Below the pieces are notes generated by a model, which worked only from the letters and a program-made list of their open reading frames with translations, had not been told where the DNA came from and did no database searches. Below, piece by piece: positions 11,701-23,776 of a stretch of 64,000 bases of DNA. The translations under genes and the position numbers were made by a program. Origin of the DNA: Dastarcus helophoroides (lineage: Eukaryota; Arthropoda; Insecta; Coleoptera; Bothrideridae); NCBI GenBank assembly GCA_028583605.1, contig CM053328.1, forward strand, positions 30,239,578 through 30,303,577. Reading direction: 5' to 3'. Each line of letters begins with the position of its first letter. Within the stretch, counting starts at the first letter, position 1.

Positions 11701-12490
11701 AAAAAGTCTAATTGTAAGTTAAAAAATAAAAAAATTTTCAAAAAAGGTGAATATTTCGAAAAAATTGGAATTTTCAAAAAGTTGAAATCTTCAAAAAAGT
11801 TTAAATATTCAATAATGTCGATATTAAACAAAAATAGAATTTTTTGAAAAGAGTAGACATTTTCAAAAAAAACTGAAAATTTTGAAATTGAAATTTGCAA
11901 AAAGGTTGGTTACAAAAATATTTAAATTTTCAATTGAGTATTTTTTTTTTTGAAAATTGGTGGAAATGTTTAAGAAAACGAAAATTGTCAAAATTGTGAG
12001 AAAGAAGTCAAAATCTTGAAAAAATTAGAAATTTTGGGAAAAAAGTTTTAGAAAAAAAATAGAAATTTTGAATTACAAACATTTTCAAAATAACAGAAGT
12101 TTTCAAATAATTTCGAAATATTTAAAAGGGGACAAAATTGTCAAAGGATAAAATTTATCAAAATTTTCACACAGAATTCTTCAAAAATTCTAAACAAATT
12201 TAAACAGGCAAATTGTCAAAGGAATGGAAATTTTCAGTTATTTGTTTTTCTCTTTAAAAGTTTAGTTTACGAAAAATGTATGACACTTGACATTCAAGCA
12301 AACCAATTTATAAAATCAGAACTAGAAGAAAGATCGAAACGGACCAGGGCTTAATCTATAATTTGATGGGGGTCATATTTATACAAAAAAAGGAACATTT
12401 CTGTGATGCGTTTTATTTTTCATGAGGTGCCATTTGTAGAACATCGTTAGAAATAAACAAATCTATGAAGAAGCAGTCATTTTTGAAACC
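8740..12490 (+). repeat. Tandem array, unit about 950-990 bp, four copies
   Basis: A landmark TG(C/A)GGTGCCAT occurs at 9531, 10484, 11474 and 12423, giving spacings of 953, 990 and 949 bp. Each unit has a conserved half, with ACGAACGAAACGGA-like and AACAT(C/T)GTTAGAAATAAAC words, and a low-complexity half of GTCGAAATTTTGAAAA repeats. The first copy begins near 8740 in the low-complexity half. Frames such as 11282-11605 are open by chance in single copies and broken in the others, so I do not call a gene. Confidence 0.8.
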
Positions 12491-12687
12491 AGAACCATGA
12501 AATTTTTTACCTATGACAACTGGAGATATAAAAATTGGGTCAGAATTGTTTTTGAAAACCTAATTTTTAGCTTATAAAAGAAAATTTTTCACGTTTTCAA
12601 CATTGAATTAAATACCTTATTATAACTTCTCTTTCCGCTTGATTTCTTAAATTAAACCAAATACATGTCAAATCATTTCTTTCATAT
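12491..12687. other. Short noncoding spacer
   Basis: AT-rich spacer between the tandem array and the solo LTR; nothing else recognised. Confidence 0.5.
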
Positions 12688-13048
12688 TGTTACGAGCTTT
12701 ATCGGTTCGAATTGATTAATAAACACGAGCTGAATAATACCCACTTTATTATTAAACTTGCCTCGGATTACCACAACTGAACAATTAACTCACTTATTAT
12801 TGACTTCTACTAAGTCATTAACTACACTGACTCTAACTAACTGACTCTAGGGAAAGCTGATCGCCTTATATAGTTTTGGCTCCCGGGTTTTAGAAAAATA
12901 ACGCAGATAAGGCTTATCGTTTGCCGAAATTTCTGGAACGCTTATCTGCCGTTTGCTTCATTATCGCGGCCGCTTTCCCCTTATCAGATCTTTCTAGTAA
13001 CTTTTCTTACGCACTAAATTCTATTCCATATATTTACATTGCGTTACA
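12688..13048 (-). mobile_element. Solo LTR, probably Ty3/gypsy-type
   Basis: A 361-bp block starts TGTTACGAGC and ends GCGTTACA, flanked on both sides by ATAT (12684-12687 and 13049-13052), a 4-bp target duplication. Read on the minus strand it has a promoter-like TATATAAGG (about 12865-12880), a G/C-containing leader rich in AGTCAGTTAG-like words, and AATAAAGTGGG further downstream. The order fits U3, R and U5. No internal region or second LTR is next to it, so it is a solo LTR left by recombination. Gypsy is preferred for the 4-bp duplication; copia or BEL would usually give 5 bp. Confidence 0.75.
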
Positions 13049-13052
13049 ATAT

Positions 13053-13770
13053 ATTATTTACAGGAATTTGAATTGTGAAACGATTTTCTAATTTTTTTAC
13101 TATTTCCCCCTTAAGACTGTATTGTTAAAATTGTCCAAATACGTGTTCAAGTATTATTTTTTTCATAGATTTAATGCAAATAGTTTTAGGTTATAAAATG
13201 CATGTTCAACTGATACAAAGTTCGCAACCCCATTTCATCCTCCTTTTACCGCCCTTAAAAAACGAATTTTCGAAAATCCTTTTTTGATGTACGTTTAGGT
13301 CATCAGGAGAACCTACAATCCAAATTTCGTTTTTCTGTTCTCAATACTTACGGTTCTGTGTTGATGAGTCAATTAATCAATTAATCGGGTCGTCTCTCTT
13401 TAATATTAGATTCATCGCCTCGGAACTTGAATTTTCAGAATTAACTAAGGACCCGTATGGTTATCTCTTTTATATACTTTTAATAGATGAAGTCTTGGAT
13501 TATGAAACAAAATTTTGGGCTATAAAATGATTTTTTTATTACCAACTTTTGATGCCCCCTTTTCCCCCTTAAAACTTGAATTATTAATGGACGAAACATG
13601 GGTTTTATTATTTCTTTCATAGGTTATAAACACAAAATTTCAGTTCATAAAACGCATACCAAACTCAAAATTCGATTTCACCCCAGTTTTACGCCTTTAG
13701 GGGATGAATTGTTAAAATCGGCAAACACGGGTCTAATAATTTTTTTTGTAGATTTTTACATGAAAGTTCT
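13053..13770 (+). repeat. Degenerate repeat with TTTACCCCCTTA-type words
   Basis: Two to three diverged copies of a segment with TTTTCCCCCTTAAAACTTGAATTATT-like starts (near 13100, 13240 and 13555) followed by TAGGTTATAAA. A similar word occurs at about 55005-55050. Old dispersed or tandem repeat; unit not well defined. Confidence 0.4.
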
Positions 13771-13910
13771 AGTATCTCTCTGAGGATGATAGTTTGGCTA
13801 TTGAAATGCGTTAGAGCAACTTTTGTTGTGTTTTTAATCTTTCTTGGTTTCAAGGAACAAGAATTTGTATTTCAATTTTTGAAGATAACCAAGTTCCAGT
13901 CCATTCTACC
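13771..13910 (+). repeat. Half copy of a dispersed hairpin repeat family, with hammerhead-like core
   Basis: This matches the right arm of the palindrome at 43957-44217: GCGTTAGAGCAAC, TTGTTGTGTTTTTAATC, CTTGGTTTCA, AAGATAACCAAG and a final CATTCTACCAAAA. Just upstream lies CTGAGGA, a hairpin TGATAG...GGCTATT, then GAAA (13780-13806). Only one arm is present. Confidence 0.6.
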
Positions 13911-15199
13911 AAAAGAAAAAACGTTCTAATTTCGAAACTCAATTTCATCTCATTTTTAGGGTCCTTAGAAGACGAATTTCCAAAAATCCCTTCTTATTAC
14001 TCATCTACACTATGAAAGAAATCTTCAGACTAAACATGTTTCTGACTTCAAGCGTAAGGGTTTTGCGTTAATGATTAGGTTTTTCAGTCGATCATAAGCT
14101 CTCTCTATACTATTAGTACAGATAAACATTTTCTTGAACTTTTAAAGTTATAACCACAATTTGTTACAAAAGTGAAAATAGGAATTGTGGGGAAAAAAGT
14201 TGAAATTTTGATAAAACAACGAGAAGAATTTATGGTAGAATCTCAAGATTCATCTAAATTTTGAAAAAAAAGTAAAAACTTCGGTATTATAACCTAAAGT
14301 AGAGTCAAAATTTTGATTTTAAAGCGAAAATTAAAAAAAATAAACTTTGAAATGCATTTTAAGAAAAAAGAAAATTCGACAGAAAGCTGCCAAACTTCGG
14401 AGTTTCAAATCATTTTTCTAAAAAAAAAAGGTAAAACCTGAAAGCATAAATTTTGAGAAGACGAATTTTAAAAGAATCTACAATTGGAAAATTTAGATTT
14501 TCGAGTTTAAGTAAAAATTAAAAACCGAAATTTCATAATCAATGTAAAAATTTTAACATTAAATCAAATTCTGAAAAAAATCGGAATTTTGAAATGGAAA
14601 AAAATTTTAAGAAAAAGTAATTGATAGGAATAATTTCAGAATTTTTAGTTAAAATTCTGAAGACACTCGAGATTTATAAAAACAAATCCTAAACTTTCGA
14701 ATTGAAGCTGGGATTTTCGAAAACAGTGTAAATTGGAGTAGAGCAAAATTTTCAAAAAAATAGTCAAAATAGCTCGCAACAACGAAAATTTGTGAAGTTT
14801 AAAATGAAAAAATCCAAAGATAGAGTAAAAATCAAAATGTTAAACTCGGATATTTGAAAAAAATGCAAATATAAAAAACTTAAAAGAAAATAAAATTCAA
14901 ACTTAAAATTACCTGAAAAGGGTCTAAATTTTGAGATTACATCTCCAAAAAAAATCGACAAAACCGTTTTCGAAATGTAAAACAAAACTTCAACAATTTC
15001 AGAAAAAAAATCTTAATTTTGAGACATCGGTCGTTAGTTTGAAGTACTAGAGTAAATAAATATGCATACATTACACAATTACTATACAACTGCACTATGT
15101 TTTTTTTAATTTAAAAAAAATCATACATTTCGTGTTTTTAATCTACTAGTAAAGAGACTTACGTCAATCAAAATTTCCTTAATACTAAATCACAAAAAA
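13911..15199. other. AT-rich degenerate repeat, no gene
   Basis: Mostly A-rich GAAATTTTGA-type words. The frame at 14764-14985 is Phe/Leu-rich low complexity and is not called. Confidence 0.5.
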
Positions 15200-15720
15200 A
15201 CTTTGGTCCACAAAAGTATCCCTCAACCATCACTTACTTCGAAAGTCCCGAAACTTGAAAGAAACTCGTCCGAAGCACCAAACTCGCGAAAAGTCAACCA
15301 AAAAAGTCCGTTGACAACTTTTCAACAGCTGATTGGCATTAGCGAAGTTAAGCGATACGTCGCATCACCGCTATCGGCTGAAATATCGCAACGGAACGGC
15401 ATTAGCGCGACGAGGCGACTATCGGGAGCGCGTTAGGCAAGAGTTGCCAAAGCCACCCTGCCTTCTTGATAGGGCGCATCGATCCACTAAGCTCAGGCGG
15501 GGCGTGACAGTTGCTCTTGGGTTCAGAAGGTAGGTTCTTGGTCTTTCCGAGAGGCGATGAGAGTGTTGTTGGCCCAGTAAGGTCTTAGATCGGATTAGTT
15601 CTGAGCCTCTTATGTGATGTTGAACAATTATCCTTGGTAATTACAGCAGAAGGAAACTGGTGGATTAGTCCAATTTCTAATTCGTCAAGTGGCAGAGATT
15701 TACTCTTCGATGGTCGAACT
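15200..15720. other. GC-richer island of unknown identity
   Basis: About half G+C across 15340-15560, in sharp contrast with both sides. Overlapping frames of 66-77 codons show no domain. On the minus strand a possible LTR-like start TGTCACGCCCCGCC lies at 15511, similar in style to gypsy LTR starts. I found no partner LTR, primer site or polypurine tract. It could be a retroelement fragment or a structured leader sequence. Confidence 0.35.
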
Positions 15721-16555
15721 CTTCTTGAGATGAGTTTTATTGGGATTATGGAAGATCTACCTTAAACCATTTAAACTGTTTTACATAACCTTAGGCACAA
15801 ATTTAAATATAAAACATGGGGGGTTCAGATCCACTCTTTGGCTATATTATTTATATTATCTAAGAATCCACTTCCTTATTGCATTTTTCACTGTAATTCG
15901 TCAGCAAGTCTCTAATTTAATGTTGGCAACGCTCTATAAGTAATATTGTTTGGGGTCCTTTACAAAATTCTCAAACACAGGGATGAGCAACTTTTTTTCG
16001 TCAATTGTCCAAATAAATTTTTCTCCTCATGACACGGCCCAAAATTGCGCACCCCATGAGTCAGATTTATAGCTTGAATTTTCGACCTCTTTTCGACTTT
16101 GAACCAGAAAATAATATTTTATATTATTTACAAGAAAATCACCAAAACCACGGCATCAAACTCAACTCTGTATTTCTCTTGAAATATCGAATTTTCAAGC
16201 ATAAGGTTAAATGAACAGGTTTTTGCAGATAGAAGCCAAGCAAAAATTCCTAAATATTAGATTTTTAGCACATAGTTTAGCAAAGGTCGTAACCTTGGCT
16301 GCAAAAAAAAAAATTTCCATTTTAAAACCTGGCACCTTCTATATCAACCGAAGACTCAATCAGCTGAATGAGTTGGGTAGGTAAGTAACACGCAAAAAGA
16401 GCCCAAGTGCCTAGATACTCTTCTGCAAAACAACAAAACATAACCAGAATAGGGCAGGATACAACGCTTGCCCCCCGGCTTAAGCAGTCAGTGGAAATTT
16501 ATATACAACTAAGAGCACTTTTTCCAGCAATTCCCTTTTTTCAAAATTTGTCCTT
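15721..16555. other. Unassigned noncoding sequence
   Basis: Ordinary AT-rich sequence with no supported gene. A motif CAGGGATGAGCAAC at about 15979 resembles hAT-type termini but no partner was found. Confidence 0.4.
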
Positions 16556-16559
16556 TTTC

Positions 16560-19500
16560 TGGTGCAAGCAGTCAATGTAAAATTTATATTCAGCTCAAAG
16601 CACCTTTTCCAAAAATGTCCTTTTTTTCAAAATTCGTTCTTTCGTGAAACTTTTAACGACAACATTTCTCGAAATATCGACTTGTTTCTCAAAATTTGTC
16701 TTTTTTCAGTCTCTTTTTTTCAAAATTTCCAGTTTATTCTTAAAATTCTACTTCATTTGTCAAAATCTAACTTTCTCAAAATTTTATATTTTTATCTCAA
16801 AATCGTTTTTTTTTTCAGAACTTCCTCATTTCACAAAAATCACTTTTAAAAAGAGAACTTCTGCAAATTTCGAATTGTTTATCACCTTTTCCCTCTTCTT
16901 TAAAATTTGACCGATTTTCCTTTTCTGAAACTTCGACATTTCTCGAAATATCGACTTGTATCTCAAAATTCGTCTTTTTTCACAAAAGTTCTCTTTTTCT
17001 TTTAAAATTTCAAGTTTATTCTTAAAATTCGACTACTTTTATCACAACCTGACTCTCTCAAATTTTTAAATTTTTATCTCAAAATCGTTTTTTTTTTTCA
17101 GAACTTCCCCATTTCACACAAATCGACTTTTAAAAACAAGATATCTGCGAATTTCGATTTGTTTATCAAAATTTGCCTTTTCTTTAAAATTTGGTCGACC
17201 TTATGATAAAATAGTTCAATTTTTGTGGACATTTTGAATTTCGTCCTTTTCTGAAACTTCGATATTTCTCGAAATATCGATTTGTTTCTCAAAATTCGTC
17301 TTTTTTCACAAAAGTTCTCTCGTTCTTTTGAAATTTCAAGTTTATTCTTAAACTTCTTTTATCAAAATTTGACTTTCTCAAAATTTAACATTTTTATCTC
17401 AAAATCGTTTTTTTTTCAGAACTTCCCCGTTTCACAAAAATCGACTTTTAAAAACAGCAAATTTCGATTTGTTCATGAAAACTTGACTTTTCTTTAAAAT
17501 TTGGTCGACCTTATAATAAAATAGTTAAAATTTTGGGGAAATTTTGAATTTCGTCCTTTACTGAAACTGCGACATTTCTCGAAATATCGACTTGTTTCTC
17601 AGAATTCGTCTTTTTTCACAAAAGTTCACTCTATCTTTTGAAATTTCAGATTTATTTATAACATTCGATTTCTTTTATCAATATCTGACTTTCCCAAAAT
17701 TTTAAATTTTTATCTCAAAGTCCTTTTTTTTATTCAAAACTTCCCCATTTCACAAAAATCGACTTTAAAAAACAAAACTTCTGCAAATTTCGATTGGTTC
17801 ATCAAAATTTGCTTTTTTCTTAAATTTGGCCAACCTTGTGATAAAATAGTTTAAATTTTGTGAAAGTTTTGAATTTCGTCCTTTTCTGAAACTTCGAGAT
17901 TTCTCGAAATATCGACTTGTTTCTCAAAATTCGCCTTCTTTTACTAAAGTTCGTTTTTTCTTTTGAAATTTCAAGTTTATTCTTAAAATTCGACTTCTTT
18001 TATCAAAATCTGACTTTCCCAAAATTTTGGATTTTTATCTCAAAATCGTTTATTTTTTTTCAAAACTTTCCCATTTCACAAAAATAGACTTTTAAAAACA
18101 GAACTTTTGCAAATTTCGATTTGTTCATCAAAATTTGCCTTTTCTTTAAAATATGGCCAATCCTATGGTAAAATAGTTAAAATTTTGTGGAAATTTTGAA
18201 TTTCGTATTTTTCTGAAACTTCGACGTTTTTCGAAATATCGACTTGTTTCTTAAAATTCGTCTTTTTTTACAAAAATTCTCTCTTTCTTTTGAAATTTTA
18301 AGTTTATTCTTAAGATTCTACTTTATTTATCAAAATCTGACTTTCTCAAAATTTTATATTTTTATCTCAAAATCGTTTTTTTTAGAACTTCCCCATTTCA
18401 CAAAAATCACAAAAAACAGAACTTCTGCAAATTTCGATTTGTTTATCAAAATTTGCCTTTTCTTTAAAATTTGGCCAACCTTACGATAAAATAGTTAAAA
18501 TTTTGTGGAAATTTTGAATTTCGTCCTTTTCTGAAACTTCGACATTTCTGGAAATATCGACTTGTTTCTCAAAATTCATCTTTTTTCACAAAAATTCTTT
18601 TTTGAAATTTTAAGTGTATTTTTAAAATTCAATTTCTTTTATCAAAATCTGACTCTACCAAAATTTTTAATTTTCATCTCAAAATCGTTTTTTTTTCGGA
18701 ACTTACCCGTTTCACAAAATTAGACTTTTAAAAGCAGAACTTCTGCAAATTTTGATTTGTTTATCAAAATTTACCTTTTCTTTAAAATTTGACCGGCCTT
18801 AGTTAGTTAAAATTTTGTGGAAGTTTTGAATTTCGTCCTTTTCTGAAACTTCGACATTTCTCGAAATATCGACTTGTTTCTCAAAATTCGTCTTTTTTAA
18901 CAAAATTTCTCTCTTTCTTTCGAAATTTCAAGTTTATTCTTAAAATTTGACTTCTTTTAACAAAATCTAACATTCCCAAAATTCTAAATTTTTATCTCAA
19001 AATCGTTTTTTTTTTCAGAACTTCCCCATTTCACAAAAATCGACTTGTGCAAATTTCGATTTGTTCATCAAAATTTGCCTTTTTTTTAAATTTGGCCAAC
19101 ATTATGATAAAATAGTTAAAATTATTTTGTGGAAGTTTTAAATTTCGTCCTTTTCTGAAACTTCGAGATTTCTCGAAATATCGACTTGTTTCTCAAAATT
19201 CGCCTTTTTTCACAAAAGTTCTCTCTTTCTTTCGAAATTTCAAGTTTATTCTTAAAATTTGACTTCTTCTATCAAAATCTGACTCTCCCAAAATAGTAAA
19301 TTTTTTTCTCAAAATTGTTTTTTATTTTCAGAACTTCCCCATTTCACAAAAATCCACTTTAAAGTCAGAACTTGTGCAAATTTCGATTTGTTCATCAAAA
19401 TTTGCCTTTTCTTTAAAATTTTCCGACCTTATGATAAGAAAGTTAAACTCGACTTCTTCTATCAAAATCTGACTTCCTCAAAATTTTTAATTTTCATCTC

Positions 19501-19620
19501 AAAATCGTTTCTTTTTTTTTCGAAACTTCCTCGTTTCACAAAATTGGACTTTTAAAAACAGAATTTCTGCAAATTTCGATTTGTTTATCCAAATTCTTTC
19601 AAATTCTTTCAAATTTGGCC
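16560..19620 (+). repeat. Satellite-like tandem array, unit about 310-327 bp, about nine copies
   Basis: The landmark CTGAAACTTCGACATTTCTCG recurs with its TGAAAC at about 16926, 17252, 17562, 17887, 18214, 18532, 18844 and 19156; a diverged copy precedes at 16646 and a truncated one follows. Spacings are 310-327 bp. Within each unit the order is constant: CGAAATATCGACTTG, TCACAAAAGTTCTC, TTTTATCAAAATCTGAC, AACTTCCCCATTTCAC, CAAATTTCGATTTG, then GATAAAATAGTTAAAATTTT. Copies differ by a few percent and by small indels. Frames such as 16562-16849 and 18244-18489 are the same unit in translation, not genes. Confidence 0.85.
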
Positions 19621-20799
19621 GATCTATGATAAAAAAATTAAAATTTTGAAAAATATTTAGTAGAAATTTTGAGTTTTTATAAAAAGGCAAAAATATTTAA
19701 AACATTTTTTTTGGAAATTTTGATTCGTTTTTATATCTAACCTTTTGGAAATTACAACTTACTTCTCAAAATGTTGACAGTTATTCTCTGAGTCAGTAAA
19801 GAGGAAACAAATATTCAATCGAGGAATTTTGAACTTTTTTCAAAATTGCCCATTTTTCGAAATTTCGACAAAATTTGATTCTTTTTAAGAGTTCCGAATG
19901 TTTACCAAATTTTAACTATTTCCGCGATGAAATTTTTCTCCTAATTGGGATGGTATTCTTGAAATTTGGCTTTCTCCCGTTTCGTTTTTCTTTTTCTTTT
20001 TCCTTGTTCGTTTTTGTTTTTATAAATTTCAATTTTTTTCTTGAAATTCCTTTTAACCTTCCAAAAATTTCAGCTTTTTTAAAATTTTGACCTTGAAAAT
20101 TCCTATTTTTGCTTTCAAAGTGGTAAATTTTTCAAAATTTCGACTCTGAGAATTTTAACTTTTCTAATAATTTTGACATTTTCGCAATGATACTTTTAAA
20201 AAATTTTAGATTTCTTTGAAAATTTGATAATGAAAAGTTTTGATAAAAAAATTCTCAAAATCTCGACTTTTCTCGTTATTTTTAAGTTTGGACTTTTTCG
20301 AAGATCTGCATAGTGTTTTGAAAATGTGCACCACATGACTTTTCGGTGGTTTGGTTTTTTGTAAATCTTTTTGAAAATTTCAATATTTTTTCCAAATTTC
20401 TAACCTTTTGAAAACCTCTATTTTTTCCGAAAATATAGAATTTTTAAAAGCTGGACTTCTTTAAAAATTCTGACTTTAAATGTTCGACTTTTTTCAAAAT
20501 TTCACCTTTTTATCATTTTTTTGAATTATAACTTTTCTTAAAAATTTTGATTCTTAATAATTTGGATTATATTTTAAATGTCAGCAATTTTTAAAAATTT
20601 CGACTTTTTTGCAAACTTTCGATTTTTTTGAATGGAGACGTTTTTATAAAATGTTAGCTTTTTTCGACATTTTCGATTATTTTTTGATTTGATCTGAAAA
20701 TTTTGCCATTTTTTAATTTTCGAGTTTTTTTCAAAAAGTAGACCTTTTTAAAAACCTTTTATAATAATCTTGATATTTTTTTTAAATTTCAATTTTTTT
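19621..20799 (+). repeat. Degenerate T-rich TTTCAAAATTTCGACTTTT sequence
   Basis: Continuous diverged copies of the short T-rich motif with no clear higher-order period. Frames are Phe/Ser/Leu-rich by composition. No gene is seen. Confidence 0.55.
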
Positions 20800-21055
20800 A
20801 AATTCCAATCTAAAATTTCAACTTTTTTGAAAAATACTGAACTTTGCTTCAAAATTTCAACTATATAACATTAACTACGAAACATTTTTTTAAAAGTTTT
20901 CATTTTTTTTATAATTCTCAAATCTTTTGAATGTATTGACCTTTCCAAAGTTTTGATTTTGGTGGAACGAAGTGGTCCTTGGTTATCTTCAAAAACTTGT
21001 CCCCTGAAACTAAGAAAAATTAAAAAACACAACAAAGGTTGCTGTAATTTTTGAT
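20800..21055. repeat. Dispersed repeat copy related to 43800-44090
   Basis: It shares, in the same order, TACTGAACTTTGCTTCAAAATTTCA, ACATTAACTA, GAAACATTTTTTTAAAAG, ATTCTCAAATCTTTTGAATG, TTTTGATTTTGGTGGAACG, CCTTGGTTATCTT, CTTGTCCCCTGAAAC and AAAAAACACAACAAAGGTTGC. The copy stops before the hammerhead-like part. Confidence 0.7.
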
Positions 21056-22000
21056 ATTTTTTAATTTCGCCTCTAAAATTTTAACTTCTTTTGAAAATTT
21101 GAAATTTTTAAAAAAATTATTTCTGAAAATTTCAACAAATTTTTACTCTTTCGACTTATTTTTGAAAATTTTGATTTAAATGTCATGTGTTTTTCAAATT
21201 TTCGACTTTTTTTTAAATCCCCACTTTATTAACACTATCGACTTTTTTTTTAATGTTCGAATTTTTCATCGTTTTTCAAAATTTAATTTTTTTAAAATTC
21301 CGATTCCTAAAAACTTCGACTAGTTTTTTTTTAACTTCAATTATTTTCAAAATGTGGACATTTTTGCAAATTGCTGACCGTTTTTTGAGATTTGTGATTT
21401 TTTTAAGTCGGACATTTCTCAAAACTTTTTTTGAATCTATTTCATAAAATTTCGAATTTTTCCAAAAATTCAATTCAAAATGTTGACATTTTTTCAAAAT
21501 TTCGATTCTTTATGAAAAACCTGACTTTTCTGAAGAGTTCGACATTTTTTCAACATTTTATTTGTATTTGTTTTGAAATTTTTTAATCAAATCAATCAAA
21601 AGGATGCGACTTTTTAAATTTGAACTAACCAAAATGTCGACTTTTCCAAACTTGTTTCCTTCTCAAAATTTATATTTTTTTTATATTTTATATAATTAGG
21701 AATTTTCTGATAATTTTAACTTTTCTTCAATATTTATTTTCTTGAAATCCCCGAAATTATTGAAAATGTCGACTTTTTCAAAATTTTGACATTTTTTTAA
21801 AATATAGACTTTTTGTATATCTGTCATTTAGAAATTTAACTTTCTGTGAAAATTTCGATTTTTTTTTAAATTTAGATTGTCCTGAAAACTTTAGCTGTTC
21901 TTCACTATGTAATTTTCAGAAAATTTTAGTTTTTTGAGAATTCGAGTGAACATTTTTCTATTTAAACTCAAAGTAATTAATTTAGTAGTGAGAGTAAAAA
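21056..22000 (+). repeat. Degenerate T-rich TTTCAAAATTTCGACTTTT sequence
   Basis: As in 19621-20799. The antisense frames at 21253-21497 are shadows of the repeat. No gene is seen. Confidence 0.5.
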
Positions 22001-23099
22001 GTAGTTGAAGGAGTAGCTAAACATTTAAATTGTTGCTGCTTGTTGCTGATTTGTTTTAATTATTGTACGTGCGTACTAATACAATTTTCATAAGCTTCGG
22101 TTTCGGTCTCGTTTTCGGTTGAAATCAGAGTGGAAGTCGAAATTCGGTTTCGGCCAAAAATATTGTTTCGGTCGGCCTCTAATCAATCGTATCTAAACGA
22201 TGAATAAAATCAAAACCTTTTAATGGAAATTTTAGAACTGTATTGACATTCTACTATGATTTTATACTTACTTTGATTCGATACAAGCAAACGCTCCTTA
22301 TTAAATTCCTTCCTTAGTAAAAAACCCATGAAAGACGAATATTTTTATGCGTTCCGAAAATGGATACCAAACGCAACCCCAGGCGAAAGCCTCTGCAAGT
22401 CCATTGGAAAAACCTGCTGCCAGGAAAAAACGATTCTTTATTAAATTGAAAAAATATAAATTGTGACATGGAGAATTTCGGTAAAAAGCTTTCGGTTTCC
22501 GGCCTGCAATTTAAAAGGCACCTTCGATAAAGTAATTCGCATACGGAATTATGTGTATATTTCTGTATCAGGCGTCCAACTTTTTTCTCTTTATTTTAGC
22601 TCTAAAAGTTGGCGTGGATTTGTGGAATCATGGTAAAATCTAAAATCGATAGCCCGCCTCGGAGCATTATCCTTGCTCAAGAAAATGAACTTTATTTTTA
22701 CGCTGTTTTAAAGTTTAGTTTGTAAATGCAAGACTGAGCAGCTAATGGGAAAATTATTGTTCGAATAGTTGCAGTGAGCATTGGGAAGTACCAATAAAAA
22801 CTAGCTAAACGCTTTTCTGCTTAATTTGTTCTTTTAAAAACGAATCGAAAATATGTTTATAATCATAATTAATTGTAAATGTATAGCTTTGGTATTTATA
22901 TGGGGATTTTTTTAATAAATTCATTTTTCGTTCTGTCTCGATTTCTTACCAGCTAATCCATTAGCAATACTGCATTAAAGACAATAATTAATTGCAAATT
23001 ACAGCTAGCTTCCTTGAATATCTCAGTAATTGGAATAATTACCCTCAATTGTTTTAGTCGGTGGCGCACTCAAGGGTGGAGGACTTTTGGGGCTTAAGC
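22001..23099. other. Noncoding sequence with a CGGTTTCGGT-type patch
   Basis: At 22095-22180 the words CGGTTTCGGT/CGGTTTCGGCC repeat; similar wording occurs at 44275-44360. The rest is moderately AT-rich with no supported gene. Confidence 0.4.
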
Positions 23100-23388
23100 A
23101 CTTTTTTCAAATGTTAGATTTTTTTTTTAAATTTTGACCTTTTTTCCAAAATTTTTACTTTTCCTTGAAACTTGAAATATTTGCTAATATAATTTTTTGC
23201 AGAATGCACCTTTTCCTAAAAATTTCAATTTTCTCTCAGGAATCGAAATTTTTAAATTATGAATTTTTCAAATTTTGAACAAATTGTATAAAATGAGTTC
23301 GAGAAAATTTTGACTTTTCTTAAATATTTCGGCTTATATTTGGCAATGTTCAACCCTTTCACAATTTCACCATTTTTTAAAATGTGAC
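23100..23388 (+). repeat. Block A of the duplicated BEL insertion locus
   Basis: This block matches 30546-30757: TTGACCTTTTTT, AAAATTTTTACTTTT, CTTGAAACTT, AAATATTTG, TAATATAATTTTT, CTAAAAATTTCAATTTTC and TTTTTAAATTATGAAT occur in the same order. At 30757 the second copy continues directly into the sequence found here only after the retrotransposon (30150 on). It therefore serves as an empty-site reference for the BEL insertion. Confidence 0.6.
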
Positions 23389-23717
23389 TGTTCGTCTACA
23401 GAATTTGGTTGAAAGTGGACTGTATTATTGAAGCAATACTGAAAAATGGACTTACCCCGGGTTGTTGAGTTGTCGTCAGAGAGCGCTCTCGTGTTTCCTC
23501 AGGATGGAGTAAGCCCCAAATTGAGAAGACAGCCAAAACCCTGAAAAGTCGTTTAAAATGGCCGTTCACGACCGACCGTCACTGTGCTCGGATACTGTGC
23601 AACTCTTTCTTCCGCAATGTGCGATTTTATCGCGTACAGACATTTTTTTTTCTATAAGAGGCGTGCTTCGCCGTACAAAAAGGGAAAATGGATAAAACTA
23701 AAATTCAGGTTTAAACA
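23389..23717 (-). repeat. 3' LTR of the BEL/Pao element
   Basis: On the minus strand it starts TGTTTAAACC at 23717 and ends in CTGTAGACGAACA at 23389. It matches the 5' LTR over CATTGCGGAAG, CAGTATCCGAGCACAGTGACG, AAACGACTTTTC, CTTACTCCATCCTG, CTCTGACGACAACTCAAC and CAATAATACAGTCC. Relative to the 5' LTR it has about 88 extra bases near its start and lacks about 37 bases near AAGTCCAT. Confidence 0.8.
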
Positions 23718-23728
23718 TTCTGCCCACC
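23718..23728 (-). other. Polypurine-tract-like site before the 3' LTR
   Basis: The minus strand reads GGTGGGCAGAA immediately before the LTR start TGTTTAAACC. Position fits the plus-strand primer of an LTR retrotransposon, although the C weakens it as a pure purine tract. Confidence 0.5.
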
Positions 23729-23776
23729 AAAAACAAGTTAGTTTTTCCTTGTGATTTAGAAACAAAATGAATAAAA

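Noticed and set aside
13290..13320. CTGATGA on the minus strand as another hammerhead core
   Set aside because: No hairpin followed by GAAA at the right distance.
14650..14680. CTGAAGACACTCGAG as a hammerhead core
   Set aside because: No GAAA after a stem; chance match.
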